From: Romanomermis culicivorax | Taxonomy: Eukaryota; Nematoda; Enoplea; Mermithida; Mermithidae | DNA: 64,000 nucleotides | Reading direction: 5' to 3' | Assembly: GCA_963922205.1 (NCBI GenBank) | Contig: CAWUHX010000120.1 | Coordinates: forward strand, 1 to 64,000 | Shown: positions 23,701 to 36,610 of the stretch, in pieces | How positions within the stretch are numbered: position 1 is the first letter of the stretch | Layout of the letters: each line of letters opens with the position of its first letter | The notes under the pieces: model-generated | Told to the model about the DNA's origin: nothing | Seen by the model: only the letters and a program-made list of their open reading frames with translations | Databases searched by the model: none | Position numbers and translations under genes: made by a program

Positions 23701-24474
23701 TATATTTTGTAGATGTTTTTGTACTATATAATGTAGATCAATGTTATAACATATGACTTTAATGTGGAAAATTTGTAAAAAACACATTTTATATGCTATA
23801 ACTTGTACCATAGGTCATACCATATATTTCTATATTTTAAGTATATATAATGTACGGCATATTCAGGCATTCCTCTATATGGCCCTCAAGTCTTTTTTTG
23901 CTCCAACAGGTGTATCTTTTAACAGTGATTTTGTGTGTTGGAATGAACAAACATACAGGCACGTGTACACTTGGATTTTAACAATACAGACTCTTATAAT
24001 GCAGCTGTATTTTGTGTTCTGTGCTGGCCTGTTACTACTTTCAGCAGACCCTGGTTTTCTGATTCGATATACACAAACAGTTCAAGTTCAATTAGTCAAA
24101 TAATTGGAAACATTCACTTGGCCTGCTTTTTTAAAATAATTTATGTTACTCTTCTGGGATCATGTATGCTTTGTTCAGAAAAGCCATCAAGGTAAAGCAT
24201 AATTTCCATTATTATGACGCGTTTCTCTTGCCCCATTTTCAATTCTCCATGATCAACTTGACCACCTCTGGGGAGTAGACTTTGCAATCAAAACTTGCTA
24301 GAGGCCCAGACTCAACTCCAAATGTGCAATGCATACTCATCACTGTAGATGTGTCAAGTAAAGATTTTCACAATTATTGTTGCTTGCATACTTTATACAG
24401 ATCCTCCATTTCTCACCAGAGTTCAAACCTTAAAATTTTTTGCTGCATTGGCAACATCTTTTTTCTCTTTTCAG
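23701..24474 (+). other. Possible upstream exon region of the protease gene
   Basis: An open stretch at about 23960-24191 ends at AAG|GTAAAG, a fair donor, and its translation (several Cys, Ser-rich segment) could be coding. Its exit phase does not match the entry phase of the exon at 24475, so I do not include it in the gene. The start of the gene was not located. Confidence 0.3.
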
Positions 24475-24575
24475 CTACTAATTTCTATCCATATGCCTAC
24501 AATAAACGTGTGTTACTAGAAAATTTTGAACAAAGAAGTCAGTTTCTTCGAATCGTAAATTTTTTAGAAGATGAG
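24475..24575 (+). CDS. Protease gene exon 1 of those found
   Basis: Follows TTTTCTCTTTTCAG; ends GAG|GTATGA in phase 0. Encodes NFYPYAYNKR and a LEDE end; enters in phase 1. No domain recognised. Confidence 0.55.
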
Positions 24576-27500
24576 GTATGAGCTTTCAATAATCTTCTAA
24601 ATATATCTACATACATATGGTAATGTGCAATTTGTAGGTTCTCATTGGTACTCCAATGATTTGTAAAGAAGGATACAAAATGGTTGCTCTGGGGATCAAT
24701 TATGGAATATATTGGCTATCTGAATCGACGCATATAAACCCATATATATTTTTCTCCAACATTTCAACTAATTCAGAGTGGATAATGAATTCATTGGCGG
24801 AGATGGACCAGCTGCCAGTTTCCTCCCATCATAAAGAACCAAAGTGGCCTAGCCCCCAACTTATGATTGTAGTAAGATAGCAAAATATGTAAGATCCTAT
24901 ATTGAATGGAATACCTGGTGGAAGCCTGGCACCCTACAGAGTCATTTTTGGAGGACCATTTCAGAGATGACTAGCACATGTTAGGTTTCATCTGCAGATC
25001 CACTGGCAGTACAAATAGCTAAGCACTATGAGTTGTTCAGTGAGTTTGAACAAGTTCTTTTTTGAAAATAACGTCTTACAAATTTTTGTACTTAAACAAA
25101 TTTGTTATGAACAATAGTGAAATAATAAAAAAGCAGACAAATAAAAAATCCTTCATCTATATGAATATAAAATGCCAAGAAAGGAGTATACTCCTGTCAA
25201 CATTCTCACAGCTTCAGGTAACTTTCTCTTCTTTCTACATTATTAATAGTCAACTCATCAGAATAATAGTAACAACAGAAGCATTTTTCCAGGAATGGTG
25301 AGGTAGGCTATTAAAATTAGGCATGTGGGCATTAGTTAAATCATTAGACTTGACAGAAGTAATCATTCATTTGGTGTATTAAATACATTTTTATGGGAAA
25401 AATACATAGATACAACAAAATTACCAAATAGTTTTGAAGTTAGTGTATTTTCATCACTATTCTAAACAATTGTAGATTTGAAACAGGTTGACATTGTTTG
25501 TCAACTTTTACAGTGTTCAAATTTTTGCACCAAAGTGCTAGCAATTCTAGTTGTCAAACAATGACATTTTTATTGCATTTCAACAGATGGCACCACTAAT
25601 GCTGGATAGATATTCATTTCATACACATTCTGGAAGACTGCTTGAGCATGATCAAATTATGTATGAAATTAAATAATATTGTTTTGTTTTAATTTTAAAA
25701 TACTCCTATAATCACCAATCTTCGTGTTTTTATCATTTTTACACTTCCTGAAAAAGCAACCAGAAGCACCAATTGGTCAGCTAAAACACCTTGTTGATTC
25801 TGACAAATGGAGAACACTGAAATATTGTCGTCAACTCAAACTTTCTTAAAACTTGCACATCTATTTTTCAAATGAATAATTCATCTCCGAAAATTGTTGT
25901 TGTAGATTTTCTCAAAATATGAAAAGGTTTATTATTGAAATTTACTGCATTATAAAATACTGCTTTAATTTTTTCCTTTGCAAGAGATGATTCCAAACAA
26001 AACTGTTATTTTATTATTCATATTTTTCAAACACTGATGCATGTAGCATATATTTGATTGTTGTACCTTCTAGATATGAAGATTGGTTTGTTGAATTCAG
26101 GATTTTGAAGACAACACGGCAGCTCAAATCATCCGGCGCACTGCTCAACAATCAAGTTCACCTTACCCATCGCAACTTCGACAGATTGAATATGACCTGA
26201 TCTTTGATGCACAGACTGAGAATGTTGGTCATGTTGAACAGATTGGATTTCATATGGCTGACATCCTGGGTTACACATCAGTTCCATCATTAGACTACTG
26301 CGTGAAGGCCTGCCTACACACTATTGAACCTTGCTATGCTGTGAATTATGTCTTTGATAATAAGTGGTGCATCTTTCTGGCTACAGCTCACAAATTGGAG
26401 GATAATGCTTTTTCATCATTATGGTTTCCCATCGAAATTGACCTGATTTTGCACATCTATTTTACAACAGGGAATAAGGGTGAGCTATTTTACAAGTCGT
26501 TATATTATTCTGCTATTTTGGCCCACTTTTTTACCATTGAAATATAACTATATAGAGACTTGTTGAGCTAATAGGCAGAATGTTTGAACATGAGTCTAAC
26601 TTTATTAGCACAAAATTTTAACACCAGAATGATATTGTAACTGCAGTTATTTTAATGGCCTTTAACTCAGGAACAAAGTCCAGCAGTATTACTTGAATAT
26701 CAATTCCATCAAGAAGAATAATGATTCAATCTTTGAAGTCATTTATACTACTAACTTTGAAATTGCCAATTAGGCAAGCAAATTGTATTTTGTATGCCAT
26801 AAAGTGAGGTTTAGATACAGCCATATAGGTGCTGCTTTTTCTGTAGCAGTCATATGAGCACTAAAACTTCTTCACTTATTAAACTTTTTTGCTGGAGGAA
26901 AAAAGTGCGGGTATAGATTCGGGATTGTATTTGTTATTCTCAGTGTATTGTGGAAAATCAAGTCCTGAATGCATCAGCATACTGCTACCTCAAAGGAAAG
27001 CACTCTCTCAAAGAGATGCACACTGCAAAAGAAGTTTAAAAAAATGATCTCCCTTTAGTGATCATATTGGTCCATTAATTTGAGTTTTGTAACTGAAAAG
27101 CATTATGATAATATACTATTTAAAAACTTTATTAAGCTGATTTTTGCCTCAAAGTGATATGCTGATTAAATTAGACATTAAATAAAGTTACCTTATAAAA
27201 CCTGTACAATATACCAGGTATAATATTCTGGGATTCAATCTTTTATGACTAATTTTGATTTTTTATATCTCACAGTGAAACAAAATAATGCTTGCAATAT
27301 GAGAACACTGATATGCAGAAGAATTGAAATTTTTTTATTATTACAGTCCTAGCCTTTTTCATCTGCATGAGCAACAGTCAGAAATTGAGTTATTACTCAT
27401 CAAGTTAGTTGTTTCCTGTCATGAGTAAAAGCTAAATCTTTGATAGGCCTCTGTATTCTAAGTACCAATTTGCTGTTCACAACTGTTGGTGGAATCTTTA

Positions 27501-30500
27501 TTCTAGACATATTCCTAAAACTAGGCCTGAAGAGTTGTAGATTTGCATAAAACAGAACAGTTTCCACAAAGAATGATGATTATAACCAAAAGTGTTTTAA
27601 GCACCAAAGCATGAATGGGGGGCCTAAACTGATTGATGGTAGTATAAAACACATTTTTCAGCTAATCCTCCACGCCATACACCTCTCAACCTTGGTGTCA
27701 ATGTCCCATTGCAGACAGGCCTTTCACCGAGATTTCGATCAAAAGGTATGCGAATAGCAGATGGAAGTGTTACGAGGAAGTTCGACTATCCATGGATGGC
27801 ACGGATAGACAGTGAATGTGGAGCATCCTTGATTGAGAATAATTTTGGCAATGGTACTGAGTCCGATTTGCTGATAACAGCAGCCCATTGTGTTATTCGT
27901 GAAGGGTAAGAGGCTAACCAGAGGCCTATATCATCAAGCTTTCAGTCGACAAGTCAAACTCTGAGCATAATCTGGACAAGGCTCTATACCTATACATCTC
28001 AACTGACCACCAGTCTATGTATAGATTTAACTGAAAAAATATTCGTGAAGATTTCGATTTTTTTTACTCCAACACATTTTATTATCATTTTCTTAAAAGC
28101 AAAAACGTAATAATTTTCCTTTGCAAAAAATTCCAGAGAAAAATTCAGAAGAAAATGTTGTGTTAAATTTACAGAAAATTTTTCTAGAGCTATCTATTCA
28201 TTGAAGTCATTCAAAATCCTGCAGACAGTTTTTTCAAGGAATTCTTAAATGTGATTCTTTCATGCTATTTTTGGAGTGATTAATCACCATGCATATCTGG
28301 CTTAACTGTGTACTAGAAACGCAATGTAGCTGTTAGGCCGATGTGTTGGATTAGACTAACATTTGGCCTTACATGAACAAAATTGCAACAGTTCAACCAC
28401 AACGAAACAATGACTGTAGAAACTTCCAACTCTCTGTAGGCTTTCAGATACCTCACCTGGAAACTTCTGAAACCTGCTACAGAAAACTTGCAATATCACC
28501 ATCTGGAATCAATTACCAGCAGAGAATACAGATAGTTTATCAGCCAGAAGTAATTTCAGTTGGCTTCAAATTGTTGAAAAATGCTGTTAGGATTAAGATT
28601 ATGTATCACTGTGGAATATGACCTATACAATAACAGTTCTGTTGACAAAGACAGCCATAAAGGGGCTGTCGAATTTCAATGTGATCCGAAATTTTCCTTC
28701 TTCATGGCTGAGAAGCATCATCTAGGGTATGTGGGTTTAAACTTGCATATCACTTCAATAGATTGTGCATATGGTTGACACTTGTAGGTTTATGGGGCCA
28801 GGTACTAGGCTAATCTGTTGTGATTGTTATATTTGTGGATCTGACTGCTCAACAACTTGCCTACTCTGCATGTCACACATCCAAAAAAATTAGTATATCC
28901 AAATCACGCATGCAGCTAGGTTGCGATAATTGTCAGCATGTCTGCCTTACATGTGGGCAATTTATGCTATCTTCATGAGTTGGAGCTTCTCATAGTACAT
29001 TATTTCACTGATGTGATTTGTGGTTTTTACACATAAAAAAATTATCTCCAGTTGCACTTCAGTTGAAGCTATATTCCCCCATAGTGACTATGACTCCAAA
29101 AGTTGCAGAAATGGGCTCCTTGAGGGACAAAAGTTACCTCTACACCTAGAAGTAGTTCGGACTATGTTCCTTCATGATGAAAGACAACAGGCTATAGTGA
29201 CCCCAATAAGGCTAGATTCTTCAATTTTTTAAACTTTGTATTTGTCGTCTGACTTTAGTACAGTTCACACTACTTTAACATTATCTTTATTAAGAAAGAA
29301 AAAAGAAGCGAACGAATTATACATAAAATTGGGTAGCTACAGAGATGATATGCTAGATGATGCTGAACAATGGTATCAGGCTGCAATGGTCATTAGTCAC
29401 GGAAAATACACATCCATAGATACAGGCACAATGGCCTATGACATTGCATTGATTCAACTGACTGAGCCGGTCAAGTTCAACTATTTTATCGGACCAGTGG
29501 AGTTGCCGCATCCAACAGCATCTGTTGAATTGCAAAGCAATTGTAGGAGCACTGGCTGGGGATCTGATGAAGACTGGAGTGAGAAAATTTTTACCCTTTG
29601 ATCAAAGAATTCAGCAGCTTTGTATTTATTTCATGTTCGGAAATTCTTGTGACTTTTAATGCTGGGAATTTAGGAGTATGATTAATAGTGTTCAGCCATT
29701 TCAGTTTTTTTGGAGATATTTCATATTGGAGATGGTGATTCTTGGAACTTTTTTCAATAAACTATGTTATAATATGCAAAATTTTTTTATTCTTCGACAT
29801 GTTGTAACATACAGGCATGTGATATGTTATAATGTAGTGTCATTCTTTTTTGGGACAGTTATCCAGGATCAGAACAATGGACCTTTTTTTAAAATCATAT
29901 TTGCTTGTCCTTCAGTTTTCACTAAAAATTTTTCGTACCCAGAACATTCAAAATATACAAGTAATTAAGTAAAGATGATTATATAACAGGTTACTTTTTA
30001 AGCACTCAATATATCTAAGAGCTGCAGTCTGACATCACTTACAGGTTCTTGCAAATTCTTGATTTTCGGAAGCACATCAACCTTCCTAATATTAAATATT
30101 GAGGAACGAAATTTATGTGTAATTTGTGAGAATAATTGAATATGCAAGATGTTTTCTGAAAAGTTAATCCAGTGAATTGATATCTTAATCATAAAATTTT
30201 GAGTTGGCCCATCTTCTGCATATGATTTTTCTTCTTGTTCATAAAATTTGTTGGCCTGTATTTCACCAGAGGGAGCGCATACGAGATTGTAGAGCTTTCC
30301 AAGAGCTTTTAATTAATAGTTTTTTCACAAAAATTGTCCAAACGGTTTTGAAAATTATTTTCTAGCATACATTCACATGATTTGTACACATTGCATTAGG
30401 ATGAGTTTCACTCATAGATTGCTGACTACATCCAGTATTGAGAGTGCCATGCACCATTCTATAAAACTGTTATGAGAATGATCCTGGAACCAAAACAAAT

Positions 30501-33481
30501 TAGAACAGTTTCATGATAAGATAATATTCTTTAATTTTTCTCAAACTAATTCAATGTCATCAATCCATGACAACTTATTTCATTGATGATGAAACTAAAT
30601 TCTAAATATATTGAAAGTTGAAATCACGTTTAAATCAAATCTTAAATCACTTAATTTTCCATGCATTGACAGACAATCTGGGAAATGCTTTTCCGAAAAG
30701 ATTCTGTCTGAATTTCCTTCAACTTTGTTGTAGAGATTTTGCAGCCAACCTACATTTTGGATATTGCAGAATATATTGTAACATATTGAATTTTTATTTC
30801 CAGATTACAGAGAGATTTTCCTCAAAGAAGTTCAGCTCAAAGCCGCTAATAATTGCGAGCTTCGCTGTGTGGCTTGCATTTGTGTAGAGCCTGCGAATCC
30901 TGAAATTGATCCTGTGGGCGGCTCTTGTCCAGTAAGGAGAACAAAAATTTACTCTAGGCAGTGTTAAATTTAAATCTTGACTATTTCACTTCAATGAAAC
31001 ATGTTCACCTATTCATTATTCCTAAGTTTCTTTGTCAAAATCATTGCAAAGAGGGTCAAGAGTTTTCATCACCCAAGACCAAGCAACTAATGAAAACCTC
31101 TCAAGTTCAGCATTCCAGTCATGTTTGAACAAAGTCCATATGAAAAATAAAAGAGCAATGAATACACTGACAAAATCATGTTCCTCAAACTATCATATAC
31201 AAACTCGATTATTCCACTTTCCTGAAATTTTGTTACATCTTCAGGATGCAGGATCTACAATTATATATCCGTGTTTTGTTTCCAAGACTCTGAATCGTTT
31301 TTTGCTGCACCAAACTGTTAATCACTCCAATGAAGCATGCTTTGCATCAGGTGGCAGCTTCAAGAATGTCGCTAAGTTTCTGCCATATCTGAAATCAATG
31401 TCAGTCTATGTCCTATAACTGAAAAAAGAGACTCAGCCCCCCAGACTTGATCTATATTATCCGATGAAAAAGGCGAAATTGGTTTGGGATTAGCAAAAGT
31501 AATAGAAATGGTTCTTTTTGAATCTATCATCTAAACTTGATTCTTGATGCAACACTGTTCTTGAGTATTCAATTAAATTTGACATTCAAAACTAACAGAA
31601 ATTCCATCAGTTCCAATTCAAGCCCAGCTTGCCTGGGTCTTCCAAACAGTTGTGGTTGTTGCCCTGAGGTAATGTCTTTTGTATTTTAGGCTCTGTCGGG
31701 GTATCGGGGAATGGAGGCAGGAGTGGGTTCCAGAGTTCGTCCTTAGTGCACATATTTCCAACGCCACACACACCAACTGATTACTTAATTACAGAACTTA
31801 AACTGGACAATGCTCACCCCACAAATTGAGAAAACTTTGTTCCTTAATTTGTCTCCCTATTACGTAATAAAAGAGGGAGGAGAGAATGTTCTCCTGACTT
31901 TATCTAACACAAACGAACACTTATGCATACAAATGGTGAGTGGGTGAGATAATATAAAGGTCCCCTCGTGCTGGGAGAAACACCAGTGTATTTTGTGCAT
32001 GGGGAGGCCAACCAATGGCGATCATATAACACAATCAATAATGAGGAGTGAATCAGATGCATGTGTACTAAATTTGTGCTACAGTAAGACGCCTTTCCAT
32101 GGTCTGCATAGCTCGCTCCACTTTGGACTTGCACGCCTCTTCATATAAATGACAAACTTTGAACAAGTCTTACAAATCGGTGGAAACACACTACAACATG
32201 TCTTACCCATCTTTTACCCCTTTTTTGTTTAGATACATTTTACATAAGGAAGTTTGGTTTTGACATGTATTCAATATTCATGGTGCAAGAGCTCGCTTGC
32301 TCATTGAATAATAGATCAGTGGTGGAAGAAATTCTACTGATAGCATTTATACTTAAAAATAAATTTCAATCATTTTTTCAAATCGTCATATTGCTTCCAG
32401 ATTAGTCTTTTATATAATTTTCTTCCTCTAGGCTGATATGTTGATAGCTAAAGTTTGCTGGAAAAATTCGTCAGCACATCAAACTTGCCTTACTCCTAGT
32501 TTTATCATTGATTATCTCGGATCTTGGTTCAGCATTATTCACTTTCTTCTGTAAAAACAAATGAGACAGAGAACTTTGCATGTCCATTTCAGCTTTCAAT
32601 TTCAGTAACTATAAAACAAAGCACATAAACTGACACTGGAACTGGAACCACTGTTTTGAAGGTCTGAAAACCCTAACAGAAACCATAAGTTTGAAAAATG
32701 CTAAACTTGAATCAAAAAACCCAAAAAATGTGAAATCAGCCCATTCCTCTTTTTTGTTGTCTGATTTTTGGCCTGAACAGCCACATAAAAAGGGTGAAAT
32801 GCTTTACTATAACACACGATAATGCGGGATGTATTACAACAATACAACCTATGTAAAAGAACAGTATGGATGAGCAATGTTTTGGCAGTAATCCTACTAC
32901 CTTCCTCAGGCTTTCTACTTTTTACCAAATTTCGACTGGCCTGAGGTTTGAACTGTGAGCTTGTGAGTCAAGAGCGCTATCCACTGGGCCATCTGGGCCA
33001 TAGCCCATTCCTAATAGTCATGGTTACATTCGAATAATCAAACACATACTAAATGATTTTTTAAATTTGGCAGCCTAAATATTGCTCTCATGCAATAAAT
33101 TCCAAATAAATAACTATTCCAGCTTCACAATGACTCTCTCCTTGTCCTAAAATCAAAGCTGTCTCTTGCAAAAATTGTATTTTTTCATTGACCTATCATG
33201 ATATCACAAAAATAATGCCAACTCTGCATTTACCATGACAAGCTTGCTAGGAAACATAGTGTATTTTTCAGGGCGATTCTGGTGGACCATTCTTTTGCTC
33301 AGAATCATTACAAAATGGTCGTACAATCAATACATTGTATGGAATAACTAGTTTCGGAAATTTTTTATGTGATGATGGAATAAGTGGTATTACAGATGTT
33401 GTGGCACTTATGCCATGGATAAGTGATGCCAAACAACAGATTGAACAGTTGCCTCGAGGTGGACACCATTCCTTCCCTTGA
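24475..33481 (+). CDS. Secreted-type serine protease with PAN/apple and trypsin-fold domains (seven exons, 5' end missing)
   Basis: Exons: 24475-24575, 24638-24871, 26101-26479, 27662-27905, 29295-29578, 30804-30931, 33272-33481. All introns are GT-AG, all phases agree, and together they give 525 codons and a stop. An unrecognised N-terminal part comes first, then a PAN/apple-like segment (exon 3), then a chymotrypsin-fold domain with His in TAAHC, Asp in YDIALIQL and Ser in GDSGGP, so the enzyme should be active. The residue at chymotrypsin position 189, six before the Ser, is Gly. Trypsin-type Arg/Lys specificity is therefore unlikely and a chymotrypsin- or elastase-like pocket more so. The signal peptide would be in unseen 5' exons. 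A solo LTR and a tRNA-like sequence lie in intron 6. The physiological role cannot be told from sequence. Confidence 0.85.
24638..24871 (+). CDS. Protease gene exon 2
   Basis: Acceptor AATTTGTAG, donor GTAAGA; 78 codons, phase 0 at both ends. It has one Cys in ICKEGYKMVALGINYGIYWL; no family recognised. Confidence 0.55.
26101..26479 (+). CDS. Protease gene exon 3: PAN/apple-like domain
   Basis: Acceptor TTGAATTCAG, donor GTGAGC, exit phase 1. The spacing in DYCVKACLH, EPCYAVNY and NKWCIFL is that of PAN/apple modules, which bind proteins or carbohydrates. Confidence 0.75.
27662..27905 (+). CDS. Protease gene exon 4: trypsin-fold N-terminal half
   Basis: Acceptor TTTTTCAG, donor GTAAGA, exit phase 2. 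It carries the activation-site region (IADGS where IVGG is usual), YPWMARI, CGASLI and LLITAAHCV with the catalytic His. Confidence 0.85.
29295..29578 (+). CDS. Protease gene exon 5: catalytic Asp region
   Basis: Chosen acceptor CTTTATTAAG (an alternative lies about 45 bases upstream, TCTGACTTTAG); donor GTGAGA. It holds ELYIKLGSY, MAYDIALIQL with the catalytic Asp, and STGWGSD. Confidence 0.8.
30804..30931 (+). CDS. Protease gene exon 6
   Basis: Acceptor TTTATTTCCAG, donor GTAAGG. The 128 nt enter in phase 1 and leave in phase 0. Encodes IFLKEVQLKAANNCELRC and ends at SCP, just before the Ser motif. Confidence 0.78.
31694..32198 (-). repeat. Solo LTR, family B, in intron 6 of the protease gene
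   Basis: 505 bp from TGTCGGGG to CACTACAACA on the plus strand; the reverse complement has the functional LTR sense. No clear target duplication. Confidence 0.8.
32938..32999 (-). repeat. tRNA-derived fragment
   Basis: On the minus strand TGGCCCAGTGG (A-box-like) and CAGTTCAAACCT (B-box-like) are spaced about 30 bases apart, with partly complementary ends. It is about 10 bases too short for a tRNA, so this is a decayed tRNA or SINE head. Confidence 0.35.
33272..33481 (+). CDS. Protease gene last exon: catalytic Ser
   Basis: Acceptor GTATTTTTCAG; begins exactly at GDSGGPFFC and ends with TGA after GGHHSFP. It includes YGITSFGNFLC and the C-terminal helix block VVALMPWI. A minus-strand frame over the same bases is its shadow. 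Confidence 0.88.
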   Translation, partial: GDSGGPFFCSESLQNGRTINTLYGITSFGNFLCDDGISGITDVVALMPWISDAKQQIEQLPRGGHHSFP

Positions 33482-35404
33482 AATATAATTTTATGTTGAC
33501 TTGGCGCCAGTGTTTTTATACATTTGTAATTCTTGAACATTCTTTGGGAGTAGCTACATTTTGTGACTTGGAACAGTTTGAATATTTCATCATGAATTAT
33601 ATGATTTAGTGGTATTAGAAGGATGAACTTTTTGTACTCCATGGTTTAAATACACTTTGGTTCTGGACAGTGTACTTGCTCTAAATAGTGATCTTGGACT
33701 ATAATAGAGAGTGATCTTTAGAGACTGGGTTTTTACATGCATTTTGGTCATAGAATTCATTCAATCCAGTATACTATTATTCAGAGTAAAGAAATATAGT
33801 AGAATTTTAGGCATTCGAAAGACAAGCCGAGGCAAATTTTTCAAGAAATGGGCATCATGGAGGAAAAGTTGGACACCAGCCTCAGAAGGAAACCAGAGGT
33901 CATGAAGTTTGCACCAATGATAATTCATGGTTTCATCTTGAGACCATGTATGCTGCTCTGGTCGCAGTCAACTTGGAATGCTTTTTTTTGCAGTGCAAAT
34001 CTTTGTCAATCGAATATTGTCTAAACTTGACATTTGAAAATATAGAAATGAGGAGCGTTACAGCGTACAACAAATCTTTGTTTGACTAACCTGCCGAATT
34101 TGACTCTTATTACTTGAATAAATTGGAGAATAGAGTAAATTCTTTTTATGCCTAATACAAAACATAAATATCAATATTTTCCAGATATTTTTTCATTTGA
34201 AGTGATGTTTTGCTCAACGTGCAAATCCAGTCTCTAGTGATCTTATTGTCTATCCTGTACTAGACTTTTTGATGGTAGTGATAAACTCAAAGATAACAGT
34301 TTAGAAGAAACTAAACATAGATTCTTCTTTAAACAATCTGATTCTTTATGTTATTCATAATGCACTCTCATCATTTTGAAAAGTTTGGTGTCTATTAGCC
34401 CTGAATTGTGGCTACAAAAATTACAAATGTTCTTCAGTTTGTTACTGTTTTATACTATTGGGGAACATGAAAAATAGCAACATTACAAGTATAGGTTTCA
34501 AAGGTGCCACTTATAGCACTTGGTGTCAAACCCAGTGTTGTAAAAAGCATATCTGATCATGGAATTCAGTCCAAAGTTGTATAGCCTTGGTTGATGGTGG
34601 TGAAGAAACTATGGTCGACAGGAATAGATCAATGTCAAACTGATGACTAAATGCAAATTCTATTCAATCATTGAAAATATGACGTGGCCAACTGTTGATT
34701 ATGTTGAAATGAGACTTTGGTTGAGGTTGAGAAATATAATAAAGGAATTGGTTTCAAAAATAGACCTAATCGGTCACTTGCTAATTCACTTAATCAGGCC
34801 GAAACCTTAGGTAGAAATAGTTTGCAACAGTTCGGTCAGTCTCAAGTTCAACGAAGATCACCTGCTTTCGTTCCAAAGAACTGCAGAAGATCAAATAACT
34901 CTCTGAGCTCAAGTAACTTCAAATCAGGGGAAAACTTAGAAGTCAGGCCGAGAACTGAGTTGTAAATGTAGACTTGCACGCTGGGTGGCACTCCAGGAAT
35001 CCGGGGTCTAACCTGCGTTCCCTCCGCTGCAAGTACTCCAATGAATGTCGGGCCGGGGGTCGTTGTATTTCGGGCGGAAATTCTCCACCAAAATAATGTA
35101 AACAATAAATATAAAAATTGGCCTACTGGCCCGCTGATTTTTCTTTATTAAAAATAAAACAAACTATCATCGAATGACCAAAAACATAGACGACCGGCAT
35201 TTTTATGCACGGTGTCTATGCAAATCGGTGTCAAAGTGATTTGCATCGACTTTGGCTATTTCTTCGCAACCTGGAGATAGACTATGTCCATCCCCGACAA
35301 TTAGCTGACTAAACACAATTTAAAATTTAAAAGTTGACCTCGGGCTAAAAAACGCTGAACTAATGGACATGTTAGAAATTTCAAAAATTTTACTTTTTCA
35401 TGTT
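33482..35404. other. 3' flank of the protease gene; no confirmed gene
   Basis: Mostly AT-rich. An open frame at 34717-34965 (82 codons, rich in Ser, Asn, Arg, Gln) is followed by a short GC-richer stretch (34970-35080). It has no recognised motif, no clear splice sites, and may be the remnant of an element. Confidence 0.4.
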
Positions 35405-35640
35405 CCTAAAACCCTTAAGTTTTACAAATTTGTATATGTAAAACCATGAAACCCTAAAGCTTAAAAAGTTTTTACGTGTAAAACTTAAAAGTTTTGCTGC
35501 TTTCTGGTTTTACAGTCACATAAAACTCTGAAACTGTATGCATTTTCTGTAGTTTATATCTTTTAAAATTTGTAAATTTTTTGCAAACCATAACTTTGAA
35601 ATTTTCAAAATTCCTATACATAAAACTTGAGGGTTTTAGG
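35405..35640. repeat. Short inverted-repeat element
   Basis: CCTAAAACCCTTAAGTTTTA at the left end (35405 on) is repeated as reverse complement (CCTAAAACCCTCAAGTTTTA) ending at 35640. Related AAAACTTAAAAGTTTT palindromes lie between. It could be a MITE or a hairpin-forming repeat. Confidence 0.55.
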
Positions 35641-36607
35641 GCTTTACACATAAAAAATCTTGAAAAACTATGGAACTGATAGTCTTGAGTGTTTTTATAC
35701 TTTAAAATACAAAAATCTCAAATGACTATCTTTGAGATTCTTGAGGATCAGGATTTGTTCAATCCTGAATATGCACAGTTCATAGATTCAAAATCAGGTA
35801 CAAAAAAGAAACATCAAGATGTGCTTGATAAGGCTACATCATGTGTCTTGTATAGCAAGAAAAAATTTAGAAATGGAAAAAAATTGAAAATATAATTTTC
35901 CATTGAGAAGTGGATGAAAAGTTTTGGTGGTTGATTCAGAACTCGATTAATAAACCTAGTGACTTAATCAATGTGGCGTCGACACCAATATGATGGCTGG
36001 AAAAACACTGTAAGTAAATACATACAATCTAAAATATAGCAGCAAAAATGTTGGAAAATGATCCAAAATTCTATATGAAAAAATTTTTTGTGGTCATTTA
36101 CACAAATGATATACAAATCCCAATTTTAGCATTATGCAACTACATCATGCTGAGAAAAACCTTATGAATAGATGCTGTATTGTACATTCATTGTCAATAC
36201 ATTCTGCAAAGTTTATACATTTATCAAGTAATTCTTCTTTGTCCAGGCAAAAAGAAAATAGTTCACTGTACTCTAAGTGGAATGCACTGCAATTCTATAA
36301 CAATGTACTGTAAAAACGAAAATTGAAACAACATGAAAGTATACTAAGAACAATACACTGGAAAATAGAGTGTTTTTACCAACACAGTTGTTAGCGTAAG
36401 GTCAGAGTTTGAACTCGTCCACCGAGTGCTACTTTCCTGGTCGAGTAGATTTGGGCATGAGTCTGGGCATATTCAGTCCTCACTCGTAAATGGTTTAGAA
36501 GTGTCCACTACAAAATTGATTTTCAAATTATTCACGTGGATTGCTTGGCATATGCTGTTGGCAGAATATATCCTTTATATAGGCAGACAGATAAGGGTTT
36601 GAGTGAT
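35641..36607. other. No recognised gene
   Basis: AT-rich. An open frame at 35689-35895 (68 codons, Lys-rich end) has no recognisable motif. Confidence 0.4.
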
Positions 36608-36610
36608 TTA

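Noticed and set aside
28373-28778. Open stretches in intron 4 of the protease gene
   Set aside because: No splice sites that fit the phases of the neighbouring exons, and no protease motif. The exons join correctly without them.
31694-32198. Minus-strand frame over the LTR (31904-32134) and similar frames in other family B LTRs
   Set aside because: Recurs because the LTR itself is repeated. The frames differ in length and content among copies, so no evidence of selection.
33268-33642. 124-codon minus-strand frame
   Set aside because: It is the antisense of the last protease exon with GDSGGP and its 3' flank. The plus-strand reading has splice sites and catalytic Ser.
36380-36440. A B-box-like AGTTTGAACTCG sequence
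   Set aside because: No A box at tRNA spacing and no tRNA fold.
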